Shown: positions 15,093 to 26,857 of the stretch, piece by piece
Layout: each line of letters opens with the position of its first letter
Position numbering within the stretch: position 1 is the stretch's first letter
DNA from: Pseudoluteimonas sp047602125
Lineage (GTDB): Bacteria; Pseudomonadota; Gammaproteobacteria; Xanthomonadales; Xanthomonadaceae
NCBI GenBank assembly: GCA_047602125.1
Contig: JASGIB010000001.1
Span: 2,628,291-2,692,290, forward strand
DNA length: 64,000 bases
Direction: 5' to 3'
Notes under the pieces: model-generated
What the model saw: the letters and a program-made list of their open reading frames with translations, nothing else
What the model was told of the DNA's origin: nothing
Databases searched by the model: none
Position numbers and translations under genes: made by a program

Positions 15093-16301
15093 TCAGCCGT
15101 AAGGCTGCAGCCCGAGGATGGCGTTCAGCACGACCGCCAGGATGGAATAGTTGCCGTCGTCGTAGCGGCCGTAACGGTAGTCGCGGCCGTATCCATCCGA
15201 GTACCCGCGCTGGAAGCCCTGGCGGAAATAGTAGTTGTAGTCGTCGCGGCCGACGTAATAGCCGTTGTAACCATAGTCGGCGTCGAGGTAGGCGAAGTTG
15301 TTGCGGTAGTCGTTGCGCCAGCCGTCCATGCGGTCGGCGCGGCCGGCGCGCACGCCCTGTTCGTAGCCATAGCGCACCGCCTGTTGCAGCAGGTCCGCGG
15401 CGTAGCGGTTCACCTCGTGGTAGCGGCCATCGCGGTAATAGCGGTAGCTCGCGGGCGCGTAGTAGTACGGGTCGTTGTAATAGGCATGGTTGCGCGCATT
15501 CCATTGCGCCTGCAGCGCGCGCTGCTGGTTCCAGTACCACTGCTGGTAGTTGTATTGCTGCATCCGGCGCTGCTGCTCGAGCATCGCGGCGCGCTGCCGC
15601 TCGGCGGCCTGGCGGGTGGCGACGTAGCGGCGGTATTGCTCGGCCTGCGCACGCTGCTGTGCGATCCGGCGCTGGCGTTCCATTTCCGATACGCGCGCCT
15701 GTTCGCGCGCATGTTGTTCCGCGCGTTGGCGATCGGCGGTGGCGCGGAGGGTGGCCTGGTGTTGCTGTTCCATCACCGAATGCTGCCGGGCCTGCTCGCG
15801 TTCGGCCTGTTCGCGGGCCTTCTGTTGCGCCTGCAGGTGCTGTTGGTCGGCGCGTTGTTGCTGCGCGATCTGCTGCTGGCGGCGGGCATCCAGTTCGCGG
15901 ACGCGCTGCTGCGCCTGCAGCCGTTGTTGTTCGGCATGCTGCTGCATGCGCGCGCGATCCTGGTCCTGGCGGCGCTGCTGTTCCTGCGCTTGTTGCCGCT
16001 GCTGTTCGGCACGCTGCTGCTGCATGCGTTGCTGCTGGGCCTGGACCATGGCGCGCTGGCGCGCGTCGTCGTTGGCGCGCGGGTCCGGGCGGTGCGAAGG
16101 CACGGGACCCGCATTGGTGCCCGATACCGGTTTGGCCGCCTGCTGCGGGGCGGGATACGACGGATGCTTGTCCTTGTCCCGGTGCTGCGCATCTTCCTGT
16201 TGCTGCTGCGGTGTTTCGCGGGCGATGACCGGGCCGGCGAGGCCGATCGCCAATCCGACGCCGATGACGCGGGCCAGGGTGCTTTTGCGCAAGGTCTTCA
16301 T
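15093..16301 (-). CDS. Exported Gln/Arg coiled-coil and Tyr-rich protein
   Basis: A 402-residue protein with a signal peptide (residues 1-27, 'VIGVGLAIGLAGPVIA'). Residues about 70-240 are an almost pure Gln/Arg/Ala/Glu helix, read as a long coiled coil. Residues about 245-390 are Tyr/Asp/Gly/Asn-rich ('YYNDPYYYAPASYRYYRDGR', 'GYNGYYVGRDDYNYYFRQG'), and the end is hydrophobic ('ILAVVLNAILGL'). No enzymatic motif is seen. A structural cell-envelope role is plausible but not shown. The start at 16301 has GGGAA upstream and removes a non-conserved leader. Confidence 0.8.
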   Translation of the reverse strand: MKTLRKSTLARVIGVGLAIGLAGPVIARETPQQQQEDAQHRDKDKHPSYPAPQQAAKPVSGTNAGPVPSHRPDPRANDDARQRAMVQAQQQRMQQQRAEQQRQQAQEQQRRQDQDRARMQQHAEQQRLQAQQRVRELDARRQQQIAQQQRADQQHLQAQQKAREQAEREQARQHSVMEQQHQATLRATADRQRAEQHAREQARVSEMERQRRIAQQRAQAEQYRRYVATRQAAERQRAAMLEQQRRMQQYNYQQWYWNQQRALQAQWNARNHAYYNDPYYYAPASYRYYRDGRYHEVNRYAADLLQQAVRYGYEQGVRAGRADRMDGWRNDYRNNFAYLDADYGYNGYYVGRDDYNYYFRQGFQRGYSDGYGRDYRYGRYDDGNYSILAVVLNAILGLQPYG

Positions 16302-16439
16302 GTTTCCCGCTCCGGGTCGCGACAGCGACCGCATGGACGCAGTAGGCGGCGCGGGCGCTTAACGATTTCTGAGAATCGCCGTCGCCGCGCGCGGCATTCA
16401 GCCTGCGTAAAACCGCGCCGGCCGGGTTAGCATGGGTCC

Positions 16440-16595
16440 ATGAGCTGGATCGCCATCCTTATCCTCGTCGTCGGCCTGTGGCTCGCCTTCAAGGCGGTCA
16501 AGCTGGTGTTCAAGTTGCTGGCCTGGGGCCTGCTGCTGGGCGGCCTCTACTACTTGCTCGCGCCGATCTTCGGATGGCCGTGGCCGCCGTTCTGA
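16440..16595 (+). CDS. Small 51-residue membrane protein
   Basis: Begins 'MSWIAILILVVGLWLAFKAV' and ends 'APIFGWPWPPF'. One or two hydrophobic helices with two Lys between them ('KAVKLVFK') fill nearly the whole protein. A TAGCAT -10-like hexamer lies seven bases before the ATG. Its third-position GC bias and clean spacing between divergent genes support it as real; the function is unknown. Confidence 0.65.
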   Translation: MSWIAILILVVGLWLAFKAVKLVFKLLAWGLLLGGLYYLLAPIFGWPWPPF

Positions 16596-16604
16596 GCGAC
16601 GCGG

Positions 16605-17798
16605 TCAATCCGCACAAACCGCGCTTCCCGCCGCATGGCCGGATGCCCAGGCCCACTGGAAGTTGTAGCCGCCCAGCCAGCCTGTGACGTCCACGACTTC
16701 GCCGATGAAATGCAGCCCCGGCACGTGCCGCGACATCATCGTGCTCGACGACAGCCCGTCGGTATCCACGCCGCCGAGGGTCACTTCCGCGGTGCGGTAG
16801 CCCTCGGTGCCGCTCGCCACCAGCGGCCACGACGACAGCTGTTCGGCGATCCCGCGCAATTCCGCCGCGTTGTACCGGCGCATCGGCTTGCTGGCGATCC
16901 AGTGTTCGCACAAGCGCTGGGCGAAGCGTTTCGGCATCGCTTCCCCGAGCAGGGTCTTGAGTTCCGCGTCGCGGCGTTCGCGCTGCCATTCCAGCAACAA
17001 TGCTTCGGCATCGCGATCCGGCAACAGGTCGAGTCGCAAGTCGTCGCCGGGCTGCCAGTAATTCGAGATCTGCAGGATCGACGGGCCGCTGATGCCGCGA
17101 TGCGTCACCAGCATGAAATTGCGGAACGATGCGCCGTTGCATCGCGCTTCCACCGGCAAGGAAACACCGGCGAGATCCTGCAGGCGTTCGGCGTGCTTGC
17201 CGCTGAGCGTGAGCGGAACCAGTCCCGCGCGCGTCGGCAGCACCTCGTGGCCGAACTGCCTTGCGAGCTGGTAGCCGAAGCCGCTGGCGCCCATGCTCGG
17301 GATCGACAGGCCGCCGCAGGCGACGACCAAAGCGGGTGCGGAGAAATTCCCCTGCGACGTCCGCAAGCGGAATCCGCCGTCGTCCGCGTGGGCTACCTGT
17401 TCGATGCCGCAATGCGTGCGGACCTCGACGCCCGCGGATTCGCATTCGTCCAGCAGCAGCTTGACGATCAGTTTCGAGGATTCGTCGCAGAACAGCTGCC
17501 CGAGTTCCTTCTCGTGGTAGGCGATGCCGTGGCGTTCGACCAGTTCGATGAAATCCGCAGGCGTGTAGCGCGCCAGCGCAGACTTGCAGAAATGCGGATT
17601 CGCCGACAGGTAGTTCGCGGGCGTGGCGCCGGTATTGGTGAAATTGCAGCGTCCGCCGCCGGACATCAGGATCTTCTTGCCGACCTTGTTGGCGTGGTCG
17701 AGCACCAGCACGCGCAGGCCGCGCAGGCCGGCCGTGATCGCGCACATCAGCCCGGCCGCGCCGGCGCCGATGACGATGGCGTCGTACTGCCCCGCCAC
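16605..17798 (-). CDS. BaiN/YhiN-family FAD-dependent oxidoreductase
   Basis: A 397-residue flavoprotein of the HI0933/YhiN family. The dinucleotide fold 'AIVIGAGAAGLMCAITAG' is at residues 7-24, followed by the family signature 'GKKILMSGGGRCNFTN' near 41-56, 'GGLSIPSMGASGFGYQLA' near 162-179 and the C-terminal FAD-contact 'GEVVDVTGWLGGYNFQWAWA'. The physiological substrate is not settled for this family. It starts nine bases after the helicase stop on the same strand, so the two are probably cotranscribed. Confidence 0.92.
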   Translation of the reverse strand: MAGQYDAIVIGAGAAGLMCAITAGLRGLRVLVLDHANKVGKKILMSGGGRCNFTNTGATPANYLSANPHFCKSALARYTPADFIELVERHGIAYHEKELGQLFCDESSKLIVKLLLDECESAGVEVRTHCGIEQVAHADDGGFRLRTSQGNFSAPALVVACGGLSIPSMGASGFGYQLARQFGHEVLPTRAGLVPLTLSGKHAERLQDLAGVSLPVEARCNGASFRNFMLVTHRGISGPSILQISNYWQPGDDLRLDLLPDRDAEALLLEWQRERRDAELKTLLGEAMPKRFAQRLCEHWIASKPMRRYNAAELRGIAEQLSSWPLVASGTEGYRTAEVTLGGVDTDGLSSSTMMSRHVPGLHFIGEVVDVTGWLGGYNFQWAWASGHAAGSAVCAD

Positions 17799-17807
17799 GC
17801 GGATTCG

Positions 17808-19611
<1,804 letters not shown>

Positions 19612-19691
19612 GGTCGGAGCGGGAGCGCCGAAGGAGCGGGCCGACAGTGTACGCGGGCGGCGTGGAGCCGAGGCTCCAGCTACCATGCGCC

Positions 19692-21269
19692 ATGCACTTC
19701 CCGCGGTTCGACAACGCCTTCCTGCGCGAACTGCCCGGCGACCCGGAGCCGCGCAACTTCGTCCGCCAGGCGCGTGGGGCGATGTGGTCGAAGGTCGATC
19801 CGACGCCGGTCGCGTCGCCGCGGCTGCTGGCGCATTCGCGCGAGATGGCCGCGGAACTCGGCTTCAGCGAAGTCGATGTCGCCACGCCGGAATTCGCGCA
19901 GGTGTTCGCCGGCAACATGCTGCCGGCGGGCGCGCAGCCGTTCGCGACCAACTACGGCGGACACCAGTTCGGGCATTGGGCCGGCCAGCTCGGCGACGGC
20001 CGCGCGATCACGCTGGGCGAGGCCATCGTGCCTTCGGGCGAACGCCGGGAACTGCAATTGAAGGGCGCGGGCCCGACGCCGTATTCGCGCAGCGCCGACG
20101 GCCGCGCGGTGCTGCGTTCCTCGATCCGCGAATTCCTGTGCAGCGAGGCCATGCACCACCTCGGCATCCCGACCACGCGCGCGCTTTGTCTGGTGGGAAC
20201 CGGCGAAGCGGTCGAGCGCGACATGTTCTACGACGGCCATCCGCGCGACGAGCCCGGCGCGATCGTGTGCAGGGTCGCGCCTTCGTTCCTGCGCTTCGGC
20301 CATTTCGAACTGCCGGCCGCGCGCGGCGAGGTCGATTTGCTGAAGACGCTCGCCGATTTCTGCATCCGCCGCGATTTCCCGCATCTCGCCGGTGCTGGTG
20401 AATCGTTGTACGCGGACTGGTTCGCCGAAGTCTGCGAACGCACCGCACAACTGGTGGCGGAATGGATGCGGGTCGGCTTCGTCCACGGCGTGCTCAACAC
20501 CGACAACATGTCCATCCTCGGACTGACCATCGATTACGGCCCCTATGGCTGGATCGACGACTACGATCCGGATTGGACGCCGAACACCACCGACGCGATG
20601 GGGCGCCGCTATCGCTTCGGCTGGCAGCCCAGGGTCGCGTACTGGAACCTCGGCCAGCTGGCGAACGCCTTGTCGCCGCTGTTCGGCGACGTGCAGCCGT
20701 TGCAGGCGGGCCTGGAACGCTTCGCCGTCGCCTACACCGGAGCCGAACACGCGACGAACGCGCGCAAGCTCGGTTTCGCCGACTGGCGCGACGAGGAAGA
20801 CACCGCGCTGGTCCGCGACCTGCACGCGCTGATGCATGCGCACGAAATCGACATGACGCTGTGGTTCCGCGGTCTGATGGGCATGCCTATTGACAGCCGC
20901 GATCCCGCCGCGCCATCGCTACAGCCGTTCGAGGATGCTTTCTACGACGCCGCGAAACGCGAGGCGTGCGAGGGCGCGTTGCGGGAATGGCTGGCGCGTT
21001 ACGCGGCGCGGCTGGGGGAGGATTCGTCGTCGCCGCGGGAACGCCGCGAACGCATGCGCCTGGCGAATCCGAAATTCGTGCCGCGCAACTGGCTGGCGCA
21101 GGAGGCCATCGACCGCGCGCACGAAGGCGACATGGCCGGCATCGGCGAATTGCTGGAAGTGATGCGGGATCCGTACGGCGAGCAGCCGGGCAGGGAACGC
21201 TTCGCCGGCAAGCGCCCTGGATGGGCGAAGGACAAGGCCGGTTGCTCGATGCTCAGCTGCAGTTCCTGA
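19692..21269 (+). CDS. selO: Protein adenylyltransferase SelO
   Basis: A 525-residue pseudokinase-fold AMP transferase (YdiU/SelO), which AMPylates Ser/Thr/Tyr of target proteins using ATP. Key signs are 'FATNYGGHQFGHWAGQLGDG', 'LQLKGAGPTPYSRSADGRAV', 'HGVLNTDNMSILGLTIDYGP' with the metal-binding Asn/Asp, and the C-terminal 'CSMLSCSS', where Cys stands at the position of selenocysteine in eukaryotic SelO. Length is typical of bacterial SelO. Divergent from the helicase gene; ends at a strong terminator. Confidence 0.95.
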   Translation: MHFPRFDNAFLRELPGDPEPRNFVRQARGAMWSKVDPTPVASPRLLAHSREMAAELGFSEVDVATPEFAQVFAGNMLPAGAQPFATNYGGHQFGHWAGQLGDGRAITLGEAIVPSGERRELQLKGAGPTPYSRSADGRAVLRSSIREFLCSEAMHHLGIPTTRALCLVGTGEAVERDMFYDGHPRDEPGAIVCRVAPSFLRFGHFELPAARGEVDLLKTLADFCIRRDFPHLAGAGESLYADWFAEVCERTAQLVAEWMRVGFVHGVLNTDNMSILGLTIDYGPYGWIDDYDPDWTPNTTDAMGRRYRFGWQPRVAYWNLGQLANALSPLFGDVQPLQAGLERFAVAYTGAEHATNARKLGFADWRDEEDTALVRDLHALMHAHEIDMTLWFRGLMGMPIDSRDPAAPSLQPFEDAFYDAAKREACEGALREWLARYAARLGEDSSSPRERRERMRLANPKFVPRNWLAQEAIDRAHEGDMAGIGELLEVMRDPYGEQPGRERFAGKRPGWAKDKAGCSMLSCSS

Positions 21270-21279
21270 GCAAAGGGAA

Positions 21280-21307
21280 AAGGCCGGCTATTTGCCGGCC
21301 TTCTTTT
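21280..21307 (+). terminator. Terminator of selO
   Basis: Stem AAGGCCGGC/GCCGGCCTT (21280-21288 with 21294-21302), five-base loop, then CTTTT. It overlaps the last codons and stop of the small convergent gene at 21288. Confidence 0.8.
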
Positions 21308-21389
21308 CCTTCTTCGCCGCGCGCTTTTCCTTCAGCGTCTTTTCCGGCTTTTTCTTCTCTTCCTTCTTCTTGTCGAGACCCTTGGACAT
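21288..21389 (-). CDS. 33-residue Lys-rich small protein
   Basis: A very short basic protein beginning 'MSKGLDKKKEEKKKPEKTLK' and ending 'KKEKKAGK'. GGGAG lies seven bases before the ATG at 21389. Almost half of the residues are Lys, the rest mostly Glu and Ala, so it is likely disordered and nucleic-acid-associated. Similar Lys/Glu-rich micro-proteins beginning 'MSKG-D-KKE-KK' are known as conserved hypotheticals in proteobacteria. Its 3' end forms one side of the selO terminator. Confidence 0.6.
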   Translation of the reverse strand: MSKGLDKKKEEKKKPEKTLKEKRAAKKEKKAGK

Positions 21390-21468
21390 GGCTTGCTCCC
21401 TGGTGAGTACGCGTCGTGGATGCGCGGCAAGCCTACTGCCAGCGGCGGCCGCCCGCTAGACTGTGCGC

Positions 21469-23340
<1,872 letters not shown>

Positions 23341-23346
23341 CGCGGG

Positions 23347-23589
23347 TCAGGCGCGGATTTCGAAACCGGGGTTTTCGTCGAGCGTGCCGTCGGCGCGCAT
23401 CACCGCGAAATGATTGCGGTCCGGGTCGAACACCACCGGCACGATGTCCTGGAACATCGGGTGGCGGATGAACTTCAGTTCCCAGCCGAAGCGCTCGAGG
23501 TCGGTCAGCGCAATGCGCTGGTCCTCGTTGAGCTCGGCGCGCAGCTTCGCCCGTTCGACCATGTCGTCCTTGCGCCGTTCGCGATCCAT
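23347..23589 (-). CDS. Conserved 80-residue protein
   Basis: A small soluble protein. Residues 1-25 are a charged helix ('DRERRKDDMVERAKLRAEL'). The rest has the pattern 'ALTDLERFGWELKFIRHPMF' then 'PVVFDPDRNHFAVMRADGTL', a short two-strand domain. GGAGGAAGG precedes the ATG at 23589. No function is known to me for it; the conserved-looking architecture and strong ribosome-binding site support a real gene. Confidence 0.75.
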   Translation of the reverse strand: MDRERRKDDMVERAKLRAELNEDQRIALTDLERFGWELKFIRHPMFQDIVPVVFDPDRNHFAVMRADGTLDENPGFEIRA

Positions 23590-23680
23590 GGCCTTCCTCC
23601 CTGTCCCCTGCGGGATGTAACGCGGTTCGCGCGGCGCACCGGTCGCGCTAGGATGCGCCGAATCCGCCCGGAGGCCCGCC

Positions 23681-24277
23681 ATGCCGAGCCACGATCCCCG
23701 CGTCGATGCCTACATCGCCAAATCCGCCGATTTCGCCCGGCCGATCCTCGAGGAAATCCGCGCGCGCGTGCACGCGGCCTGTCCCGTGGTGGAGGAAACG
23801 ATCAAGTGGAGCATGCCCTGCTTCAACCATGCGGGCGGCATCCTCTGCCAGATGGCCGCGTTCAAGCAGCACGTGTCGTTCGGCTACTGGAAGCATGCGC
23901 TGGTGACGGACGGGGCCGAACGCGACGGCATGGGCAGCTACGGCAAGCTCGCGTCGCTGCGCGACCTGCCGCCCAAGGCGACGATGCGGGCCGACCTGAA
24001 GAAGGCGATGCGGTTGAACGAGGACGGGGTGAAGCCGGAGCGACGCAAGGCCGCGCTGAAGCCGCCGCCCGAAACCCCGGCGGATCTCGTCGCCGGGTTG
24101 AAGGGGAACAAGGCGGCGAAGGCGACGTTCGATGCGTTCCCGCCGGGCTGCAGGCGCGAATACATCGAATGGATCGTCGAGGCCAAGCGCGAGGAAACGC
24201 GCGCGAAACGGTTGGCGCAGGCGATCGAATGGATGTCCGAGGGCAAGCGCCGGAACTGGAAGTACGAGAACTGCTGA
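23681..24277 (+). CDS. YdeI/OmpD-associated family protein
   Basis: A 198-residue protein with an N-terminal DUF1801-like domain ('VEETIKWSMPCFNHAGGILC', 'FGYWKHALV') and a C-terminal YdeI-type region ('PADLVAGLKGNKAAKATFDA', 'CRREYIEWIVEAKREETRAK', 'MSEGKRRNWKYENC'). The C-terminal helix pattern is the family hallmark; E. coli YdeI has been linked to cationic peptide resistance. A TAGGAT hexamer is at 23649-23654. Ends four bases before the convergent M14 peptidase stop. Confidence 0.88.
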   Translation: MPSHDPRVDAYIAKSADFARPILEEIRARVHAACPVVEETIKWSMPCFNHAGGILCQMAAFKQHVSFGYWKHALVTDGAERDGMGSYGKLASLRDLPPKATMRADLKKAMRLNEDGVKPERRKAALKPPPETPADLVAGLKGNKAAKATFDAFPPGCRREYIEWIVEAKREETRAKRLAQAIEWMSEGKRRNWKYENC

Positions 24278-24281
24278 GGAC

Positions 24282-26039
24282 TCAATACGCGGTGTCGGTT
24301 CTTGCCACCGGATACAGGCCGAATCCGGGATCCCACGACGGGCTGCGGCGGTAGAAGAAGTCCAGGCGCGCGGCCGGATCCCTGGCGAACGCCGGATCGT
24401 CCTGCAATTTCCTCTCGAACTCCGCCTTGAGCGCGGGGTCGGCGGCGAGCAGCTTGCGCGCCACGTCCTCGGCGACGTAATCCTCCATGTATTCCTTCTG
24501 CTCGAAGGCATTGTTCATCTCGCCCCAGGCCGCGAGCGAATCCGGCGCCTGCGGTTCCAGCAACGCCATCGCCAGCCGCGCTTGCGCTTGCGCGATCGGC
24601 ACGAACAATGCGCCGGCGACGAAATCGCGCGTGGCCGGCATCCATTTCCCGTCCAGCGTCGCGCGCTGGTGGCCTTCGAACGACGCGGCATCGAACTTCG
24701 GTTTGTCGACGCGGAAGGTTTCGACCGCCGCCGCCAGCGGCGCGTCGAGCCTGCGGTATTCGATGCCGTGCAATCGCAGCTTCGGTTCCACCAGCGACGC
24801 CCAGGCCGCGGGCACGAGGTAGCCGCCACGCGGCGCATCGACCACCAGCGAAGGCACCACTTCGTCGCGCAGCGGGATCTTCCAGACCTGTGGCCTGCTT
24901 TCGTCGTAATGCGTCATCGATGCGCCGGACACATCGGAAGGTGTGCGCGTATAGGCGTAACCGAGGAAATCGACGATGCGCGCCTTGTCGGTCGCCTTGA
25001 AATCCAGCGCGACCGGCTTGCCGCCGAGTTGCGCGGAACGCCCGTCGGCGGCGCGTTCGGCGGCGAGCCAACTCGCGCCGTCCTTCGCCGCCATTTGGGC
25101 GAGATCGACGATGGCGTTGCGGGTGATGCGCACGCGGGCCGGGTAGTCCTTCCACGAATGCGTTTCGACCAGGATGCCGACGCGGTTGCGCAACTGGAAA
25201 TAGCCGTTCGAGAAACGCGGCGGCGCAACGCTGTCGGCGAATCCCGACGCCGGGTTGTCGTATTCGACGAACGAAGGGTAGAACGCCAGCGGCAGCGAAC
25301 CCTGCGCTTTCAGTTCCGCGACCAGGCCGTCGCGCACCGCGCGGCCGGTCGTCCTCAAGGCTTCGTCGCCGGAGTTCACCGGTTCGCCGGTGACCGACAC
25401 GTCGTGGCGGAACTGCGCGCCGTCGGTGACGTGCAGGTCCATTTCCACCGCAGGATCCCAGGCATCGACGAGTCGCAGCATCGCCTGCATTTCGGGAGTG
25501 TCGGCCTTCACGTAATCGCGGTTGAGGTTGTAGCGCTGCGCGGTGACGCGGAAACCCATCTCTTCCGGGCCGCGCTGGTTCGGACGGTTCCATGCGCGGA
25601 AATTCTCGTGGCCATCGACGTTGAATACCGGCACGAACAGCAATACGACCTTGTCGAGCGCGCCCTTGGCCGCCTCGCCGCCGAGCATCTGCCGCAGCGC
25701 GAGGAAGCCTGCGTCCTTGCCGTCGATCTCGCCGGCGTGGATGCCGCCCTGCACCAAAAGCACCGGCAGAGACTTGGCCTTCGCCGCTTCGGCGGTCAGC
25801 GCGCCGCTGCGCGAGACCACCAGCAGCTTCATCGGCCGGCCTTCCGGCGTGGTGCCGAAGGTCTCGCAGCGCACCGCGTCCGGCCAGCGCCGCTGGAACG
25901 CATCGCAGAGCGCGACCACTTCCTCGTAGCGTCCGGTCTTCTGGAAGCCGGAGCGTTCCGAAACCGTCATAAGCCCGGGCTGCTCCGCGGCAGATGCGGC
26001 GGAACAGGCGAGCAGGGCGGCGAACAGGAGGCGGGTCAT
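24282..26039 (-). CDS. Exported M14 family metallopeptidase
   Basis: A 585-residue zinc carboxypeptidase-like enzyme with a signal peptide (residues 1-18, 'LFAALLACSAASA'). 'LLVQGGIHAGEIDGKDAG' near residue 84 supplies H-x-x-E. 'FNVDGHENF' and 'YNLNRDYVKAD' carry the Asn-Arg pair. 'AVEMDLHVTDG' supplies the second His. 'VGILVETHSWKDY' near 280 holds the catalytic Glu. The C-terminal 250 residues are an extension typical of long secreted M14 proteins in this group. It probably trims peptides in the periplasm. Divergent from the GST gene. Confidence 0.9.
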   Translation of the reverse strand: MTRLLFAALLACSAASAAEQPGLMTVSERSGFQKTGRYEEVVALCDAFQRRWPDAVRCETFGTTPEGRPMKLLVVSRSGALTAEAAKAKSLPVLLVQGGIHAGEIDGKDAGFLALRQMLGGEAAKGALDKVVLLFVPVFNVDGHENFRAWNRPNQRGPEEMGFRVTAQRYNLNRDYVKADTPEMQAMLRLVDAWDPAVEMDLHVTDGAQFRHDVSVTGEPVNSGDEALRTTGRAVRDGLVAELKAQGSLPLAFYPSFVEYDNPASGFADSVAPPRFSNGYFQLRNRVGILVETHSWKDYPARVRITRNAIVDLAQMAAKDGASWLAAERAADGRSAQLGGKPVALDFKATDKARIVDFLGYAYTRTPSDVSGASMTHYDESRPQVWKIPLRDEVVPSLVVDAPRGGYLVPAAWASLVEPKLRLHGIEYRRLDAPLAAAVETFRVDKPKFDAASFEGHQRATLDGKWMPATRDFVAGALFVPIAQAQARLAMALLEPQAPDSLAAWGEMNNAFEQKEYMEDYVAEDVARKLLAADPALKAEFERKLQDDPAFARDPAARLDFFYRRSPSWDPGFGLYPVARTDTAY

Positions 26040-26175
26040 GGCGTCGACAGGCTTGCGGCGGAACCGCGATGGTAGCCAACCGCGCGCGATGGCGGCACGA
26101 CGACGGTCGCCGCTGCCACCACCGCGTTGGCAGCAGGCGCGCCTTATCATGGCGCGCCACTTCCAGGAGCGGTCC

Positions 26176-26808
26176 ATGGACATCCTTTACTACGCCCCCG
26201 GCGCCGCCAGTTTCCTCGTGCACTGGCTGTTGATCGAACTTGGCGTTCCGCACGAACTGCGCCTGGTCGATACCGCGGCGAAGCAGCAGAAATCGCCCGG
26301 ATACCTCGCTCTCAACCCGAACGGCGTGGTGCCCACGCTCGTCGTCGACGGCAAGCCGCAGTACGAGGCCGCGGCGCTGGCGATGCTGCTCGCGGAGCGG
26401 CATCCGCAAGCCGGCCTCGCGCCGGCGGCCGACGATCCGCGCCGCGCCGATTACGTGCAGTGGATGTTCAACCTCGCGAACATGGTGCAGCCGCTGTTCC
26501 GGCAATGGTGGTACCCGGGCGAACCGGCGGGCGAAGCGAACGCCGACGCGCTGCGCGCGCATTGCGCGCCGCGGATCGAGGCGCAGTGGCAGCGCATCGA
26601 CGACCACCTCGCGGCGAACGGACCGTTCCTGTTGGGCAAGGACGTCAGCGCCGCCGATTTCTACCTGACCATGCTGATGCGCTGGTCGCGGAACATGCCG
26701 AAACCGGCGACCGAATGGCCACATCTTGCCGCGCTGGCGAAATCGTTGAAGGCACGGCCCTCGTTCGCGCAACTGTACGCAGCGGAGGGGCTGGAGGAAT
26801 GGGCCTGA
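26176..26808 (+). CDS. Glutathione S-transferase family protein
   Basis: A 210-residue cytoplasmic GST. The N-terminal thioredoxin-like domain begins 'MDILYYAPGAASFLVHWLL' and holds the cis-Pro motif 'NPNGVVPTLVVDG' with the glutathione-binding 'YEAAALAMLLAE' after it. The helical C-terminal domain includes 'QWQRIDDHLAANGPFLLGKD' and 'SAADFYLTMLM'. The specific substrate is not predictable. CAGGAG lies six bases before the ATG at 26176. Confidence 0.9.
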   Translation: MDILYYAPGAASFLVHWLLIELGVPHELRLVDTAAKQQKSPGYLALNPNGVVPTLVVDGKPQYEAAALAMLLAERHPQAGLAPAADDPRRADYVQWMFNLANMVQPLFRQWWYPGEPAGEANADALRAHCAPRIEAQWQRIDDHLAANGPFLLGKDVSAADFYLTMLMRWSRNMPKPATEWPHLAALAKSLKARPSFAQLYAAEGLEEWA

Positions 26809-26857
26809 CCGCATGGCGGGTTAGGCTGGGCGCACCTTTCCGCCGCCGGACCCACGC

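Noticed and set aside
15380..16150. Repetitive tract considered as CRISPR or tandem repeat array
   Set aside because: It is codon repetition for a Gln/Arg coiled coil within a coding frame; there are no regular spacers or conserved repeat units.
21245..21269. Selenocysteine in SelO
   Set aside because: The codon at the expected position is TGC (Cys), giving 'CSMLSCSS'; no in-frame TGA or SECIS-like hairpin is needed.
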